Positions 44,001-56,000 of a DNA stretch of 64,000 nucleotides are shown piece after piece. Position 1 is the stretch's first letter; every line of letters starts with the position of its first letter. Origin of the DNA: Ovis canadensis. Taxonomy: Eukaryota; Chordata; Mammalia; Artiodactyla; Bovidae. The notes below the pieces were generated by a model. It was not told the DNA's origin. It saw only the letters and a program-made list of their open reading frames with translations, and ran no database searches. A program made the translations under genes and the position numbers. The stretch covers positions 27,940,501-28,004,500 of the forward strand of contig NC_091255.1 in NCBI RefSeq assembly GCF_042477335.2. The letters are read 5' to 3'.

Positions 44001-47000
44001 CCCAAGCTGGGCCAGCTGCAGGGGGCTCTTCCTGTCTTGTCTCAGAGCTTCCCCATGCCCCCTACTCCCCACAAGCAGGCATGAGCTTGACCTGTCTATA
44101 GGGTGACCAGCCCTAGGGAACAGTGCGTATGTATTTACTGGGTGTTTAAAGTCAGCTCCCGCTACTTTCCACAAGGTCAGGGTTTCTATCTGTTTTGCTC
44201 ACTGCTCATATTCTTGGCCTGGCCTAGTGCCTGACACATGAAAAATGTACAATAAAACTTTGCTGAATGAATGGATGACTCTCAGCCCAGTGGCCAGGCT
44301 TCCAGGACATCTGCCCGCTTTGTGGAGATGATTCCAGCTTCTAAAGCAATAATAGCTTCACACGTCCCATGGCTCCTTCCCACAAGGGGAGTGTTGATAT
44401 GAGAGAGAGCAGCAGATGCGCCAGAGGGCTCAGCCCCACACAGAAACCAGCCTGCTGTGTGTGGTGGACGCTGCTGCCCAGATAGGGAAGCAAGAGTAAC
44501 CACTGCTCGTGTGGACGTGGGCTCTGGGTCTTTCACCCAGTGAATACATTTTTAGCATCTCCACATCTCCATCTCTGTCTTTAGCCAGACACTCTTCTAG
44601 GCTCCAAGGGTAAAGCAGTGAACGGGAGAGACAAGGTCCCTGCCACATGGAGCTTATATTCTAATGGGGCAAAGAAAGAAAGAAGGAGACGGACTTCTCT
44701 GGTGCTCCAGTGGTTAAGAATCCACCTGCCAGTGCAGGAGACATGCGTTCGATCCTTGATCCGGGAAGATCCCTCATGCCACGAGGCAACTAAGCCCGCA
44801 TACCACAGCTACTGAGGGCATGTGCTGCAAGTACTGAAGCCCACGTGCGCAGGAGCCCATGCTCCACGATAAGAGACGCCACTGCGATGAGAAACTCGCG
44901 CACCACAACCAGAGAGCAGCCTCCGCTCACAGCAACTAGCGAAACCCGTGCACAGCAACGAGGACCCAGCGCAGCCACAAATAAGCACAGAAAGAAAACC
45001 AGAAAGGAAGAGAGGGACTATGTCAGGATCTGATAAGGATTGTGAAGGAAAAGAAAGGGGTAAAGGAATACGAGACAGGATGAAGGGGGGTGAGCGTGCC
45101 ATTTTTATGGTGCAGAGAGGGCTGCTCTGAAGAGGTGATAATTGAGACCTGGCTGAAGGGAAGGAGCTGGTCATAGGATGATTCGTGGCAAGAGTTTTAG
45201 GCAGAGGGAAAAGCAAATGCAAAGGCCCTACGGTGGGGACCATCTTGGTGAGCTTGAATAAAAGCCAGAATTCCACTGTGACTGGCAGAGCCGTGGAGGA
45301 TAAAAGCCTGACTGGAGGAGGTGGGAGGTGAGAAAGTACTACGAGGTCTTTCAATGGTTTGGGGGCTTCCCTGGTGGCTCAGATGGTAAAGAATCCAACT
45401 GCAATGCGGGAGACCTGGGTTCCATCCCTGGGGTGGGAAGATCCCCTGGAGGAGGGCATGGCAACCCACTCCAGTATTCTTCCCTGGGAAATCCCATGGA
45501 CAGAGGAGCCTGGCGGGCTACAATCCATGGGTCACAAAGAGTCAGACATGACTGAAGCAACTTAGCACATCAATGGTTTTTGCTGTAAACGGAAGTAGAA
45601 AACCAAGGTAGCAGCTGCTTAGGGGAAGTATTTGGCTGGCTAGTCATTTATCTCTTTGACATGGGAATCATTACACCTTATTGGTCATCAGTGGAAATGA
45701 TCCAGTGGATAAGGAGACAGCTGCTATGAGAGGGGGAGGATTTTCAGGAATAAAAGTCCTTGAAAATTGGGAGAGGATAGGATTCAGTGTTCAGACGCCA
45801 GGATTGACCAGTCTTGAGAGGTAAGGAGTTGCCTGTTGCTAGAAGCATTCAAGTTTACACTAGAAGACCTGAGGAGGCTTGTCTCTGTATCCCCCAGCAC
45901 CTGACATAAACCGGGTATTCAACACTGTTGGATGCACGAATAAATGAGCAAAGCTGTAAGGGGAAAATCAAGAACAACACGAGCGGCTGCACCAGATAGC
46001 CTTCTAACCAGAGCGCCTTCAGACCCACAGACAGCACACATGCCTGGAAGCTGTGGAGCACAGCGACGTTGATCTCAACGACAGCCCGGTCCTTCCAGAG
46101 CGAGGCCAGCTTGTGCGTTTCCAGGCCCATCCTTCTGCCCACTTCCTGCAGGGGCAGAGAAATGGGGGTGAGTTGGTCCCTGGGGCCCCACCCGCAGGCC
46201 TGCACCTCCAGCCGGCCCAGCTCGATGGTCCTCATTACCTCCAGGATGTTGTATCGCTGGACGTCGCAGAAGTCCCGGACTCCAACCTCCGTGCCCATGT
46301 ACCACCCATTGAAGGGGCACCCTGGGAACTCGAGGCCGCCCACCTCAAGCAGCATGTTGGCCACGGCTGGCAGAGCATACCACTTGAGCTCCAGCTCCCG
46401 GAACCATTCGTACCTGGTAGGGAGGCAGGGCTGGTGGCAATGGAGCCTTCACTTCGGCCCACACTCACGCCCTAATAAAAGCTTCAGAAAAAGAGTCAAC
46501 CAAGAAAACTCCTTTTCAAGTGCTGATCTCTAAGTTCATCCCACCTGGAGAGGTGACTTAGACATAACATGTGGCTAATTACGCATTCATTCATGAGATT
46601 ATTCAAGCAAACGTATTAAGCATCAAGTAAGTAGCAGGCTCTGGGCTAAATGCTGAGGACTCAACAGAACATAGCAATTAAGGACCCCAGTGTCAGAAAG
46701 CCTAGGTTCAAGTTCTGCCTGACTGATTACCAGCTGTGTGACCTTCAGATATTATTCCGCCTCTCTGAGCCTCAGCATCCCCACCAGCAAAGCAGAGATA
46801 AATCATGGGATTACTGTGAAGATAATAGTACCCTTTACTTGTATATTCATTCACTCCAGAAATATTTATAACTGAGTACCTACTATGAGCCAGACATCTT
46901 GCTAGGTGTTGGGGATATATTGCTGAACAAGAAAGACAAGATCCCTAATTCTTGACCTTACAGACTACAAATAGGTAAACAAATAAATAAATGAGAAAAT

Positions 47001-50000
47001 AAAGACAAGGTGATGGGGCTGCACTTGCGGTCCACTGGTTAAGAATCTGTCCTGCAATGTAGGGGACTCAGGTTGGATCCTGGTGGGGGAACTAAGATAA
47101 CTATGACCTCATGCACTGAGGAGCTGCTAAGCCCAAGGGCCACAACCAGAGAGAGTCCGCTGTGCTTCAAGTGACGCTAATGGTAAAGAACCTGTCTGCC
47201 CATGCATGAGACATAAGAGATGCGGGTTCAGTCCTTGGGTTGGGAAGACCCCTGAAGGAAGAAATGGCAACCCACTTCAGTATTCCTGCTTGGAGAATCC
47301 CATCCATAGGGTCACAAAGAGTCAGACATGACTGAAGCGACTTAGCACGCACACAGAGTCTGTATACCACAACTAAGACCCGATGCGTGCAAATTAATCA
47401 ATATTAAAAAAAAAAAAAAGCACAAAGTGACATGTTAGATGAAGGGTAAGGGTTCCTACCCTAGATTGGGTGTTCAGAAGAGGCTTCTCAGAACAGGTAA
47501 TGGAAATACCTCATTAACAAGAAATGAACTCTGCAAAATTCTGAAGAAAGGGCCTGTCAGGCAGAGGGAACAGCAAGCACAAAGGCCCTGAGGTAGGACT
47601 AAGTTCAGTATATTTAGAGGATAAAAATAATAGCGCAGCCTAATACCTGCTACATAGTGAGTGTCAATGCATGGAGGTATTTTTGTAATTCAGCCCCGGA
47701 GCAGGGGCTGAACCCGTTGAGCTCTCAAAATACTGTCACCTTATCCCATCACCACAGTCAGGAGATGAATGGCGAAGAGAGTTGGCAGGAAGGTCAAAGA
47801 GGCCTGGGCGTCCAGCGTGAGAATCTCAGGGCCTTTCAAGGCTCCGCCTCCCAGGGTCACCGCTTCCCAAGCTCCCAGGACCCAGTCTACCTAAGTCATT
47901 GCTTTCCTGTCCCCTTCAGCATCTCCTCATAAGTCTGAGGCCTGACAAAGCTGCTGTACAAGGGTGATGTGGTGGACTTGGAAAGCCAGCCCTGCTGGGC
48001 ATCAAGCTGCTGCTGGCTGGGCTTTGGGGGAGGAGCAGGGAGGGTCCTGAGGACTGCGATCTCTCTTTGGAAAGGAGGGGGCATGCATGTGAACTCACGC
48101 TCTCGGCACCCACAGCCTGCTTACCTGGGATGTTCCATGGGCACCTCAAGCACAAGGTCAGGGGGGATTTCGAAGAGCTCTGGGTCGCGGCCGTCAGCCT
48201 GCAGGACTAGAGGCAACACGTCGAAGCGGCTGAACTTGGGCTTCCAGCCCAGGTCGATGCACAGCTGGGGGCAAGACAGGCCCAGTGAGCCTGGAGACGC
48301 CGGTCCCTGGGCCGCTCTGGGTTCCACTCTCACCCACCAAAGCTGGGCCTGGTACCTGTGTGAACTCCACACTGGCGGGGTCCCCTCTGATGCTGCCATC
48401 TGGCATCTGGTAGCCGGCATAGCGGATGAGCTGGGCATTCCAGACCCGGAAGTCATGCTTCCCATCGCTCCGCTGGGGGAACACGGTGATGGCCGACCTT
48501 TCCCAAGACGAGGATGGTACTGTTTGCCACCCGGCTTCGGTGGGGGCTTCCAGCCACTAACCCCCTAACAGGTCCCCCTCCCCCTCCTGTCTTCCCACTC
48601 CCCAGGGCTCTGCAGCCAAGCTAACTGAACCAAACCCCTGCAGCCCCGAGACACGCCAAGCTCTCGCCAGCCTCTGTGTAACCTGTCCACTTCCTGACAT
48701 ATCTGCTCCTTCCTCTCCGCCCCCCCCCGCCCCCCCCGCCGGCTCCTACCCTTCCTTGCAGACGAGCGCAGGGACCGCCCCTCCAGGGAGCCCTTCCCAC
48801 CCTTCAGGCTGTCCTGGCCCTTTAAGCAGATGGACCCTCTCTTTTTGGGGTCGAGTTAACTGGGTGCCTTTCTGTGCAAGCTGTAGATTCGCAGTGGGCT
48901 GGAGCCTCGGCCCAGGGTCCTGCTCACTTCCCACCCACAAGCCTAGCCCTGTGTCGGGTCCCCATCAGGCAGACACTGAGTGTTTGCTGAACAGAAAAAT
49001 AAATGAGTGACTGAGTGAGTCGGCCTTGACCTCCCTGGTTGGGGGAGGGAGATGGTAAGGGAGACAGTTTGGGGTGGGTACGGATGAGCAGTGAGTCCCT
49101 CACCTCCAAGGGAAACACCACACTGGACCCATCAGCTGCAAAACCCACTTCTCATCCCCTCTACAAAGTGGGGACCCTAACCTTGAAGAGTGAAGTTACC
49201 TCTTAAAGATCCCCCCTGTCTCCTCCAAATGGCTCTAAGTCAGAAAGAAACCAAGGAAATGGACCACTGATGAGGCACTAGGCTCATGGAGGCGGGCTCA
49301 CTGTGAAGACTGCCTGAAGAAGCCAAGGTCTTTCTACTTTCTTCCTGTCTGGCCTCTCTGGGAGCTTAAACCCGCCTGCATCTCTCGGCTAAGCCTCAGG
49401 GGGCTGTGCAGGGCCCCAGCCGTGGCCTCAGGATAGGCACACGCACCTGATGTTGCCGTTGTTGGTGGCGTAACGCACGTGTCTGCAGATGTGTTCGAAC
49501 ATTTCCTGGGCCGTGGAACAGCTCCGGGCGTCAAAGACCTGCGCACAGCCCACCCAGACCATGCCCGTCAAGGACCAGGAGGACAGAGGCCTCGGCGGGG
49601 CTGATCAGAAGCTGAGTCAGGAGGGACTGAAGGAGCGGCCCAAATCCCCACCACCTGAACATCCTGCAGAGGCGTGCACCCGCCCCCCGCCCCTTCTTCC
49701 TTCTTCTGCTTTCCTGGGGGAGCCCAGGCGCTCCCCGACTTGGAAGACCCTATCTAAACCTAACCCTCAAGAGAACTGGATTCTCAAGCACCATGATTTC
49801 CACAGCCTAGTTGCTTTAAACATTTTGCATATGGCCTCCAGCACATTTCATTACAGCCAGAGCCCGTGTTGTTGGCATTTCTCATCTATTTTTCTGTCCA
49901 AGTATTTTTACTACTGTTGTTGTTTAGGCGCTAAGTTGCATCCGACTCTTTTGCGACCCCATGTAGCCCGCCGGGATCCTCTGTCCATGGGATTTCCCAG

Positions 50001-53000
50001 GCAAGAATATTGGAATGGGTTGCCATTTCCTCCTCCAAGGGATCTTCCTGACCCAGGGATCGAACCTGCATCTCCTGCATTGGCAGGCGGATTCTTTACC
50101 ACTGAGCCACCCAGGAAGCCCACAGTTACCCAGCAATAAATGTAAAGATGACCTAGGAGGCTAGGATAAAGAAAATGTTTTCTAAAAGACAAGAATTCAA
50201 TCAAGGTGAAGAACCAGGTCCACAGCAATAATACTAGCAAGGCCGCTTGGTTTCATGCTGGCATTCAGTCTCTCGGATTCAACACAAGGGAGAAAGATGG
50301 GCTAGAAATCCTGGTGCAGAGGTTGGAGTCTAGACTCTGGAGGGGTGGGTGTCTGTGAGTCCTCATCTCAAGTGCAGGGATGGAGAGAGAGAAGGTGAGG
50401 ACCTTGCACACAGCTCAGGGCCCACATGCCCGCCCCCCAGCTTCCTCTCCCGCTCCTCCCTCCTCCGTCTAAGGGCATCGACCTGCAGGTTCGACCACTG
50501 GATCCTCCCGATGCAGCGGGGGGCGTTGCGCCAGGCCTGCTTGGTGGCAAAGATGAGCTCATCTCCCGTCAGCTGGTAGGTTCCTGTTGTTTCTATCTCC
50601 TTTGTTACCGCTTCCACCCTGGCCAGATGTTCCTCTATTTTTGCCCTGCGGGACAGGAAGACATCAGGAAGATCAACAATGAGATGGTTTTAAATGGAGA
50701 CTGATTCAATCCACAGAAGCAGGAACTGAATGAGGACACCGGGAGGGCAAGATGTCGCTCAGGGAGACCGCCCCCTCCAGGGCACCTTCATGGGCATGCG
50801 TCCAGTGCACCAAGCTCAGCAGGGCCCCACTGGGCTTAATGCCCTGCTCTGACTGTCTTGAATTCTTAATCATTCATGAACAGGAAGCCACCTTTTTATT
50901 TTCACACTGGGTCTTGCAAGTTACATAGCTGGTCCTGATCCCACCGGCACCCTTATTGCTTCCAGGCACCTTTTCTCTAGTCATACTCATCTCAGCGAAG
51001 AGTGCAATGCTTTTCAATGGTCTTGCAAGACCCAGACCAGCATCCATCAGGCTGCAGCCACATCCTGCCTCTTGGCCAGGGGAGCACTGATCCACCTTCT
51101 CTTGGTTAAGAGATGAGTCAGTTCCTCCCCTGCACTGAAGAGTCACTAATGAGCCAAGTACTGGGCAACGCCACCCATAGTCAGGGTCCCACTGAGTCTG
51201 TGACGGAGGCGTTTTTGTGTCCTTGTTATAGTAGGTTATGGTAGGTTAAGTACTGGCCTGGAAACAGAAGTGTGATGAAAAGCAAGCCCAAGATTCACTC
51301 GGGCTGCCCCGATGCCAAGCCCAGGCTCTTAACCTTCTACCTTTCACCCTAGGGGGTGGATCGCAAGCCCAGAGATGTGGAGGGCCTGCCCACATTTTCC
51401 TGGTCAGGTCCGGGCAGGGATCGGCTCTCAGGACTCAGCCGTCAGGGCCCCAGGGCGGTTCAAGGAGGTGTCCTCCACAGTGTCGTCCAACATCGCAGGG
51501 TCCCCACAGCAAGCTTTCTCAAACCCAGTGCCACTTGGCCAGCCCTCCCATGTGAGATTTCCAAACTGGCTTCTGCCCTCCCCTCTCAGGCTTGTAGAAA
51601 CATCCCACAGCCAGGAAGGTTTTGAAACATGTGCACACAGAGCAACCTTGAGATTTCCAATCAGCACCAAAGACGTCTGAAAGCGCAACAAACAAAACTA
51701 TTTAAGGAATGAACTCTTGATTAAGGAGAGTGGACAGCTCAGGACAAAATGGCCTTTCAGTGGATGAAGAGTGTCTCGACAACTCTTCCTTGATTAAAGA
51801 AAAAAGCTCAAAGACAAAACACTTGGCACTATTTATCTTCAAGGACACTCCTCGCATAAGGACCTGCTGGGTGAGGTTGAGGCTGCCCCACCAAAGGCAG
51901 CCCTCCCCCCACAACCCGCAAACAAAGCTGCTAGCAATATGATTCATTCTGCATCCAAGCATGGAAACAGTAGTGACTACCAGCACGCTGATGCTGCCAA
52001 CATACTTGGTAGTGTTAATATGTGACTTTTTAAGAAAAGATTAAGTTTTCACTCAACTCCTTTAGAGTTTTACATTATACCTTTGTTTTCAAATAGTCAC
52101 ATTTCTAAGGCACTAAAATGCTATGACGCCTATTCTGAAAAAAAAAGGGAGTGGCTTTCGGCATCAGTAAACTGGCTTTGGACAGAACATTCAGAAAGCT
52201 ATCATTTCTGACTATATAATCCTCCACCTACAAAAGACTGAACTGGTCCAGGTGTGGGAATGGGCTGCCATCTGTCACTCACACCCCCAAGACCTCTTGG
52301 GGGAAACCAAGGCACAGACTTGTGACTGTGAAAACTTCTTCCCTCTGTGAAAAGCAAATGGATTTGAATAGCTATCATCAGCAGCCCTGTAGCTTCCCCA
52401 GCTAACCACCCCCCAACAGCCTTCCAAACACCAGCAGGAACCCCTTAGGTCCAGCACAAAGTCTGAGCCTTCAGAATCAAAGAACTGGATGCTAGATCAT
52501 TGAGTTTTAAAGCAAGGGCTCTGGCAAAATGCCTGAGTTCAAATTCCAGCTCTGGGACTTCAGAACGAGTGACTTTGAACAAGTTACATCTCCTCCATGG
52601 GCCCTGGCTTCCTTGTCTGTAGAGTAGGTAGGATAATCACAGTACCAGTCCCATAGAGCTGTGGTGAGCCTTACGTGCAAGGCAGAGTCCAGAATATACG
52701 TAGCACATCAAAACAGTGGCCCAGTGAAGCCCACTGAGAAAATTCCTGGGGGCTTCCCTGGTGGTCTAGTGGTTAAGAATCCACCTGCCAATGTGGGGGA
52801 CACAGGTTCGAGTCCTGGTCTGGAAAGATCCCACATGTTGCAGGGCAACTAAGCGCGTGGGCCACAACTACTGAGCCCACACGCCAGAACTACTGAAGTG
52901 TGAGCACCTAGAGCCTGTGCACATCAAAAGTGAGAAGCCCATGCACCCCAGTGAGGAGTAGCCCCCATTCACCTCAACTAGAAAAAGCCCGTGTGCAGCA

Positions 53001-56000
53001 ACGAAGACCTAGCACAGCCAAAGATAAAATAAATCTTAAAGAAAAAATTCCTGGACCCTGAAAGTCTTCTTAGTCAACAATCGAGCAGAAAACCTAAGGA
53101 CCTTGGACTTCCCAGTGACAGAGCATTTCCGCAGAGGTTCTATTTACACGACACAGGCAGTAGCAAACCCCTGATGGAGTTCCCAGTCTACTTAGAATTG
53201 CCTCCGGAGCTTTTAAAGAACAAGGATGTCCGCCCCCTCCCCACTTCCTGAGAAGCTGATGCCCTTGCCCAGGGGACCCTGGCATCAGTATTTTACAAGG
53301 TCCTTAACAGCAACTACTGTGCAACCAGGCTGGAGGATCACTGGCCCCAGAAGATAAGGACCTCTTTCATAGACTCAAGGTCCCTTCCAGCTCACACACT
53401 CCAGGTCAGAGCCAGGGGGTGTGGCATCACCAGGAGCCAATCTTTCTGCCACAGTGGGTCCCAGGGTACTTCTGTGGCTCGCTTCCTACAGTAAAGTGCC
53501 TTGTGGGGCTGCATCGTAAAAGCCACACTCCCCTCCCAGCCCATAAAACAGCAAATCCATTCCCTCAGCCTTTCTGTCTTACAATCCCTTTGCGTGTTTT
53601 TATTTTAATGATATAAATGGACTTAAATTAAGAGCCATATATTTTATGCAACTCAGAGATACAGATCCCAACAGAGAACAGTGCAAAGAGCTCTCTCCAA
53701 GTCAAGCAGCCTGAATTCCAGCTGGGACTGAACTCTAGCTGCTACTGGGCTTCCTGGCTCACACCTGGAGGTGGAGGGCTTGGCTCGGTGGTCTCCAAGG
53801 TCCTTTCCATCTCAAACATTTCATAATAAAAGGTTTTGCATATCAACTCATTGCTTTGCACCAGGATGCTGTTTCAAATGTATTTAATCCTTGAAACAAT
53901 CTTAGGAACAGTTTTATCATGACCCTGCTTTGGACTTATGAGGAAGTGGAGATGGAGAGAGGATCTACTTGGGAGGCAGATTTCCCAAAAATACAGAACC
54001 AGCTACTGGTTGAGCAGAATCCAAACTCAAACGTTTAGACACCCGACCCACATTTTCAACCAGTACCACCATGCTCCTTTCTCCTACTGTTTTGAGAACC
54101 TATCCAAGGTCTTTTCCCTGAAATGCTGTGTCTTAGCCTTGGGTTCACTGCAAATCTGGGAAGGAAAGAGGTTTGGGGTCAGAGGGAGATGGCAGAAAAC
54201 TAGAGAGTTCAGGGGAGGGAGAGGGAGCGATGCTGAAGGAAGCGAGCCTTACTCTTTGAAGGAGCCATAATACTGGTTGACAAATTCGATAGCTTGAGGT
54301 AGAAGCTCGTCTGGGGGGGTTGGCTTGTCCCGGGGTCCTATGGTCAAACTTTTGGGGTTCATGATGGATGCCAGGCAAGACTTGGACTTGCAGGAGAGAT
54401 CCTGGAAGGAAAGAAGAGGTGGTGAGGCTGATCGCTTGGTTCCTCAGCACAGGCATGGATGGCCATCCTCTTCCAGGGCCAACTCTCCTGACCACCTCCT
54501 TCCACTCTGGCTGTCCCAGCTCCCCACCGCCCCTCTCTACCTCTGTGGCACCTCCTCCTTGGGGTCGACCAGGCTTTTCCCCCATCCATATCTCCTCTCC
54601 TCTGACTGGCTGAACACCACGGACTGTGGGCTGGGGCCGCCTCCCAGCCAGCCCTGGTTGTCGTTCTTTAGTCTCTCAGTTGGGTCTGACTCTTTTGCAA
54701 CCCCCAAAGACTGGAACCCTCCAGGGTCCTCTGTCCATGGGATTTTCCAGGCAAGAATACTGGAGTGGGTTGCCATCTCCTTCTCCAGGAGGGTCTTCTG
54801 AGCCAGGGATCGAACCCAAGGCTCCTGAGTCTTTTGCACTGGGAGGCGGATTCTTTACAACTGAGCCACCAGGGAAGTCCCCAGCCAGCCCCAGACCCAG
54901 AGCAAAGCCAACAGTTCGAATGCTGGGAACATCTCGACTATCTTCTCATTTGAAGAAGCTGATACGACTCCTGGGGACAAACTACTGCTGTTCAGCCAAA
55001 ATGAATTGAGAAGGGGCAAATCCCGAAGTAGGGGATGGCACAGGAAAAATCCTGAAAGGAAGCACACTCATAGGTGAACAGAGGTCATTTCTGGAAGGCG
55101 TGGGAAGTGATTCTGCTTTCTTGGCCCTGAAATTTTCAGTTCTTTCCTACTTTACAATCACAGAATGCATATAGACTTAGAATAAGAAACCCAGAAGTCA
55201 AGAAGCCTTAAAGGGCACTTAGTCCAACTACTCGCTGGATGCTTGGAACCCCTCTCCAATCTCCCTACCAAATAGCACTTGAATCCTTTTCGTGACAGGG
55301 AGCTCACTACCTCATGATGTAGTTCAGTTCAGCTTTGGGCAATTCTTGGAAAATTCTCCCCGATATAATGATGAAATCTGTCTCTCTGAGAAAGAATTCA
55401 TGTGTTCCTGTAATTCTTTATCTCACCTTCTGGATTATCCATCGTCCCTGGGGTAGGGGGAGGGAGGGTGGGAGAGTGGGATGGGGTGGAGCTAACAGAG
55501 AGCATCATTTAGTCCTACTGTGATTCATGAGAAACAAGAGTCTCTGTTCCCAGTACCCTTTGACCAAGCAGATGGCTGTCTGGTTTGCTGATGGGGCCAT
55601 CTGTTTGATTCATTAACAGCCTTGATAGCTTTGCCAGTTTGGGACAAACGTTGTTCTCGAGGGACTTCCTTGGTGGTCTAGTGATTAAGAATCTGCCTTG
55701 CAATGCAGGGGATGCAGCTTCAATCCCTGTTCAGGGAACTAAGATCCCACATGTCACAGGGCAACTAAGCCTGCATGCCGCAACTACCGAGCCCACACTG
55801 GAGACTGCATGACATAACAAAGGTCTCACACACCGCAACTAGGAAGCCAAAAAGAAGAAAGAAAAGTAGCTCCTCAGACTGCTCACCCCTTTGGCCTTCT
55901 GGTGAAGCGTGTCTTGGAAAGTCACTCCACTGCCCCAGTTTTTGATCCTCACATGCCGTGGACAGGCTGACGGGGGTGCGTCCAGCTTGCCCAGGGGATC

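Noticed and set aside
48746-49148. Frames between NOS2 exons 7 and 8
   Set aside because: No family signature and no splice consistency; intronic.
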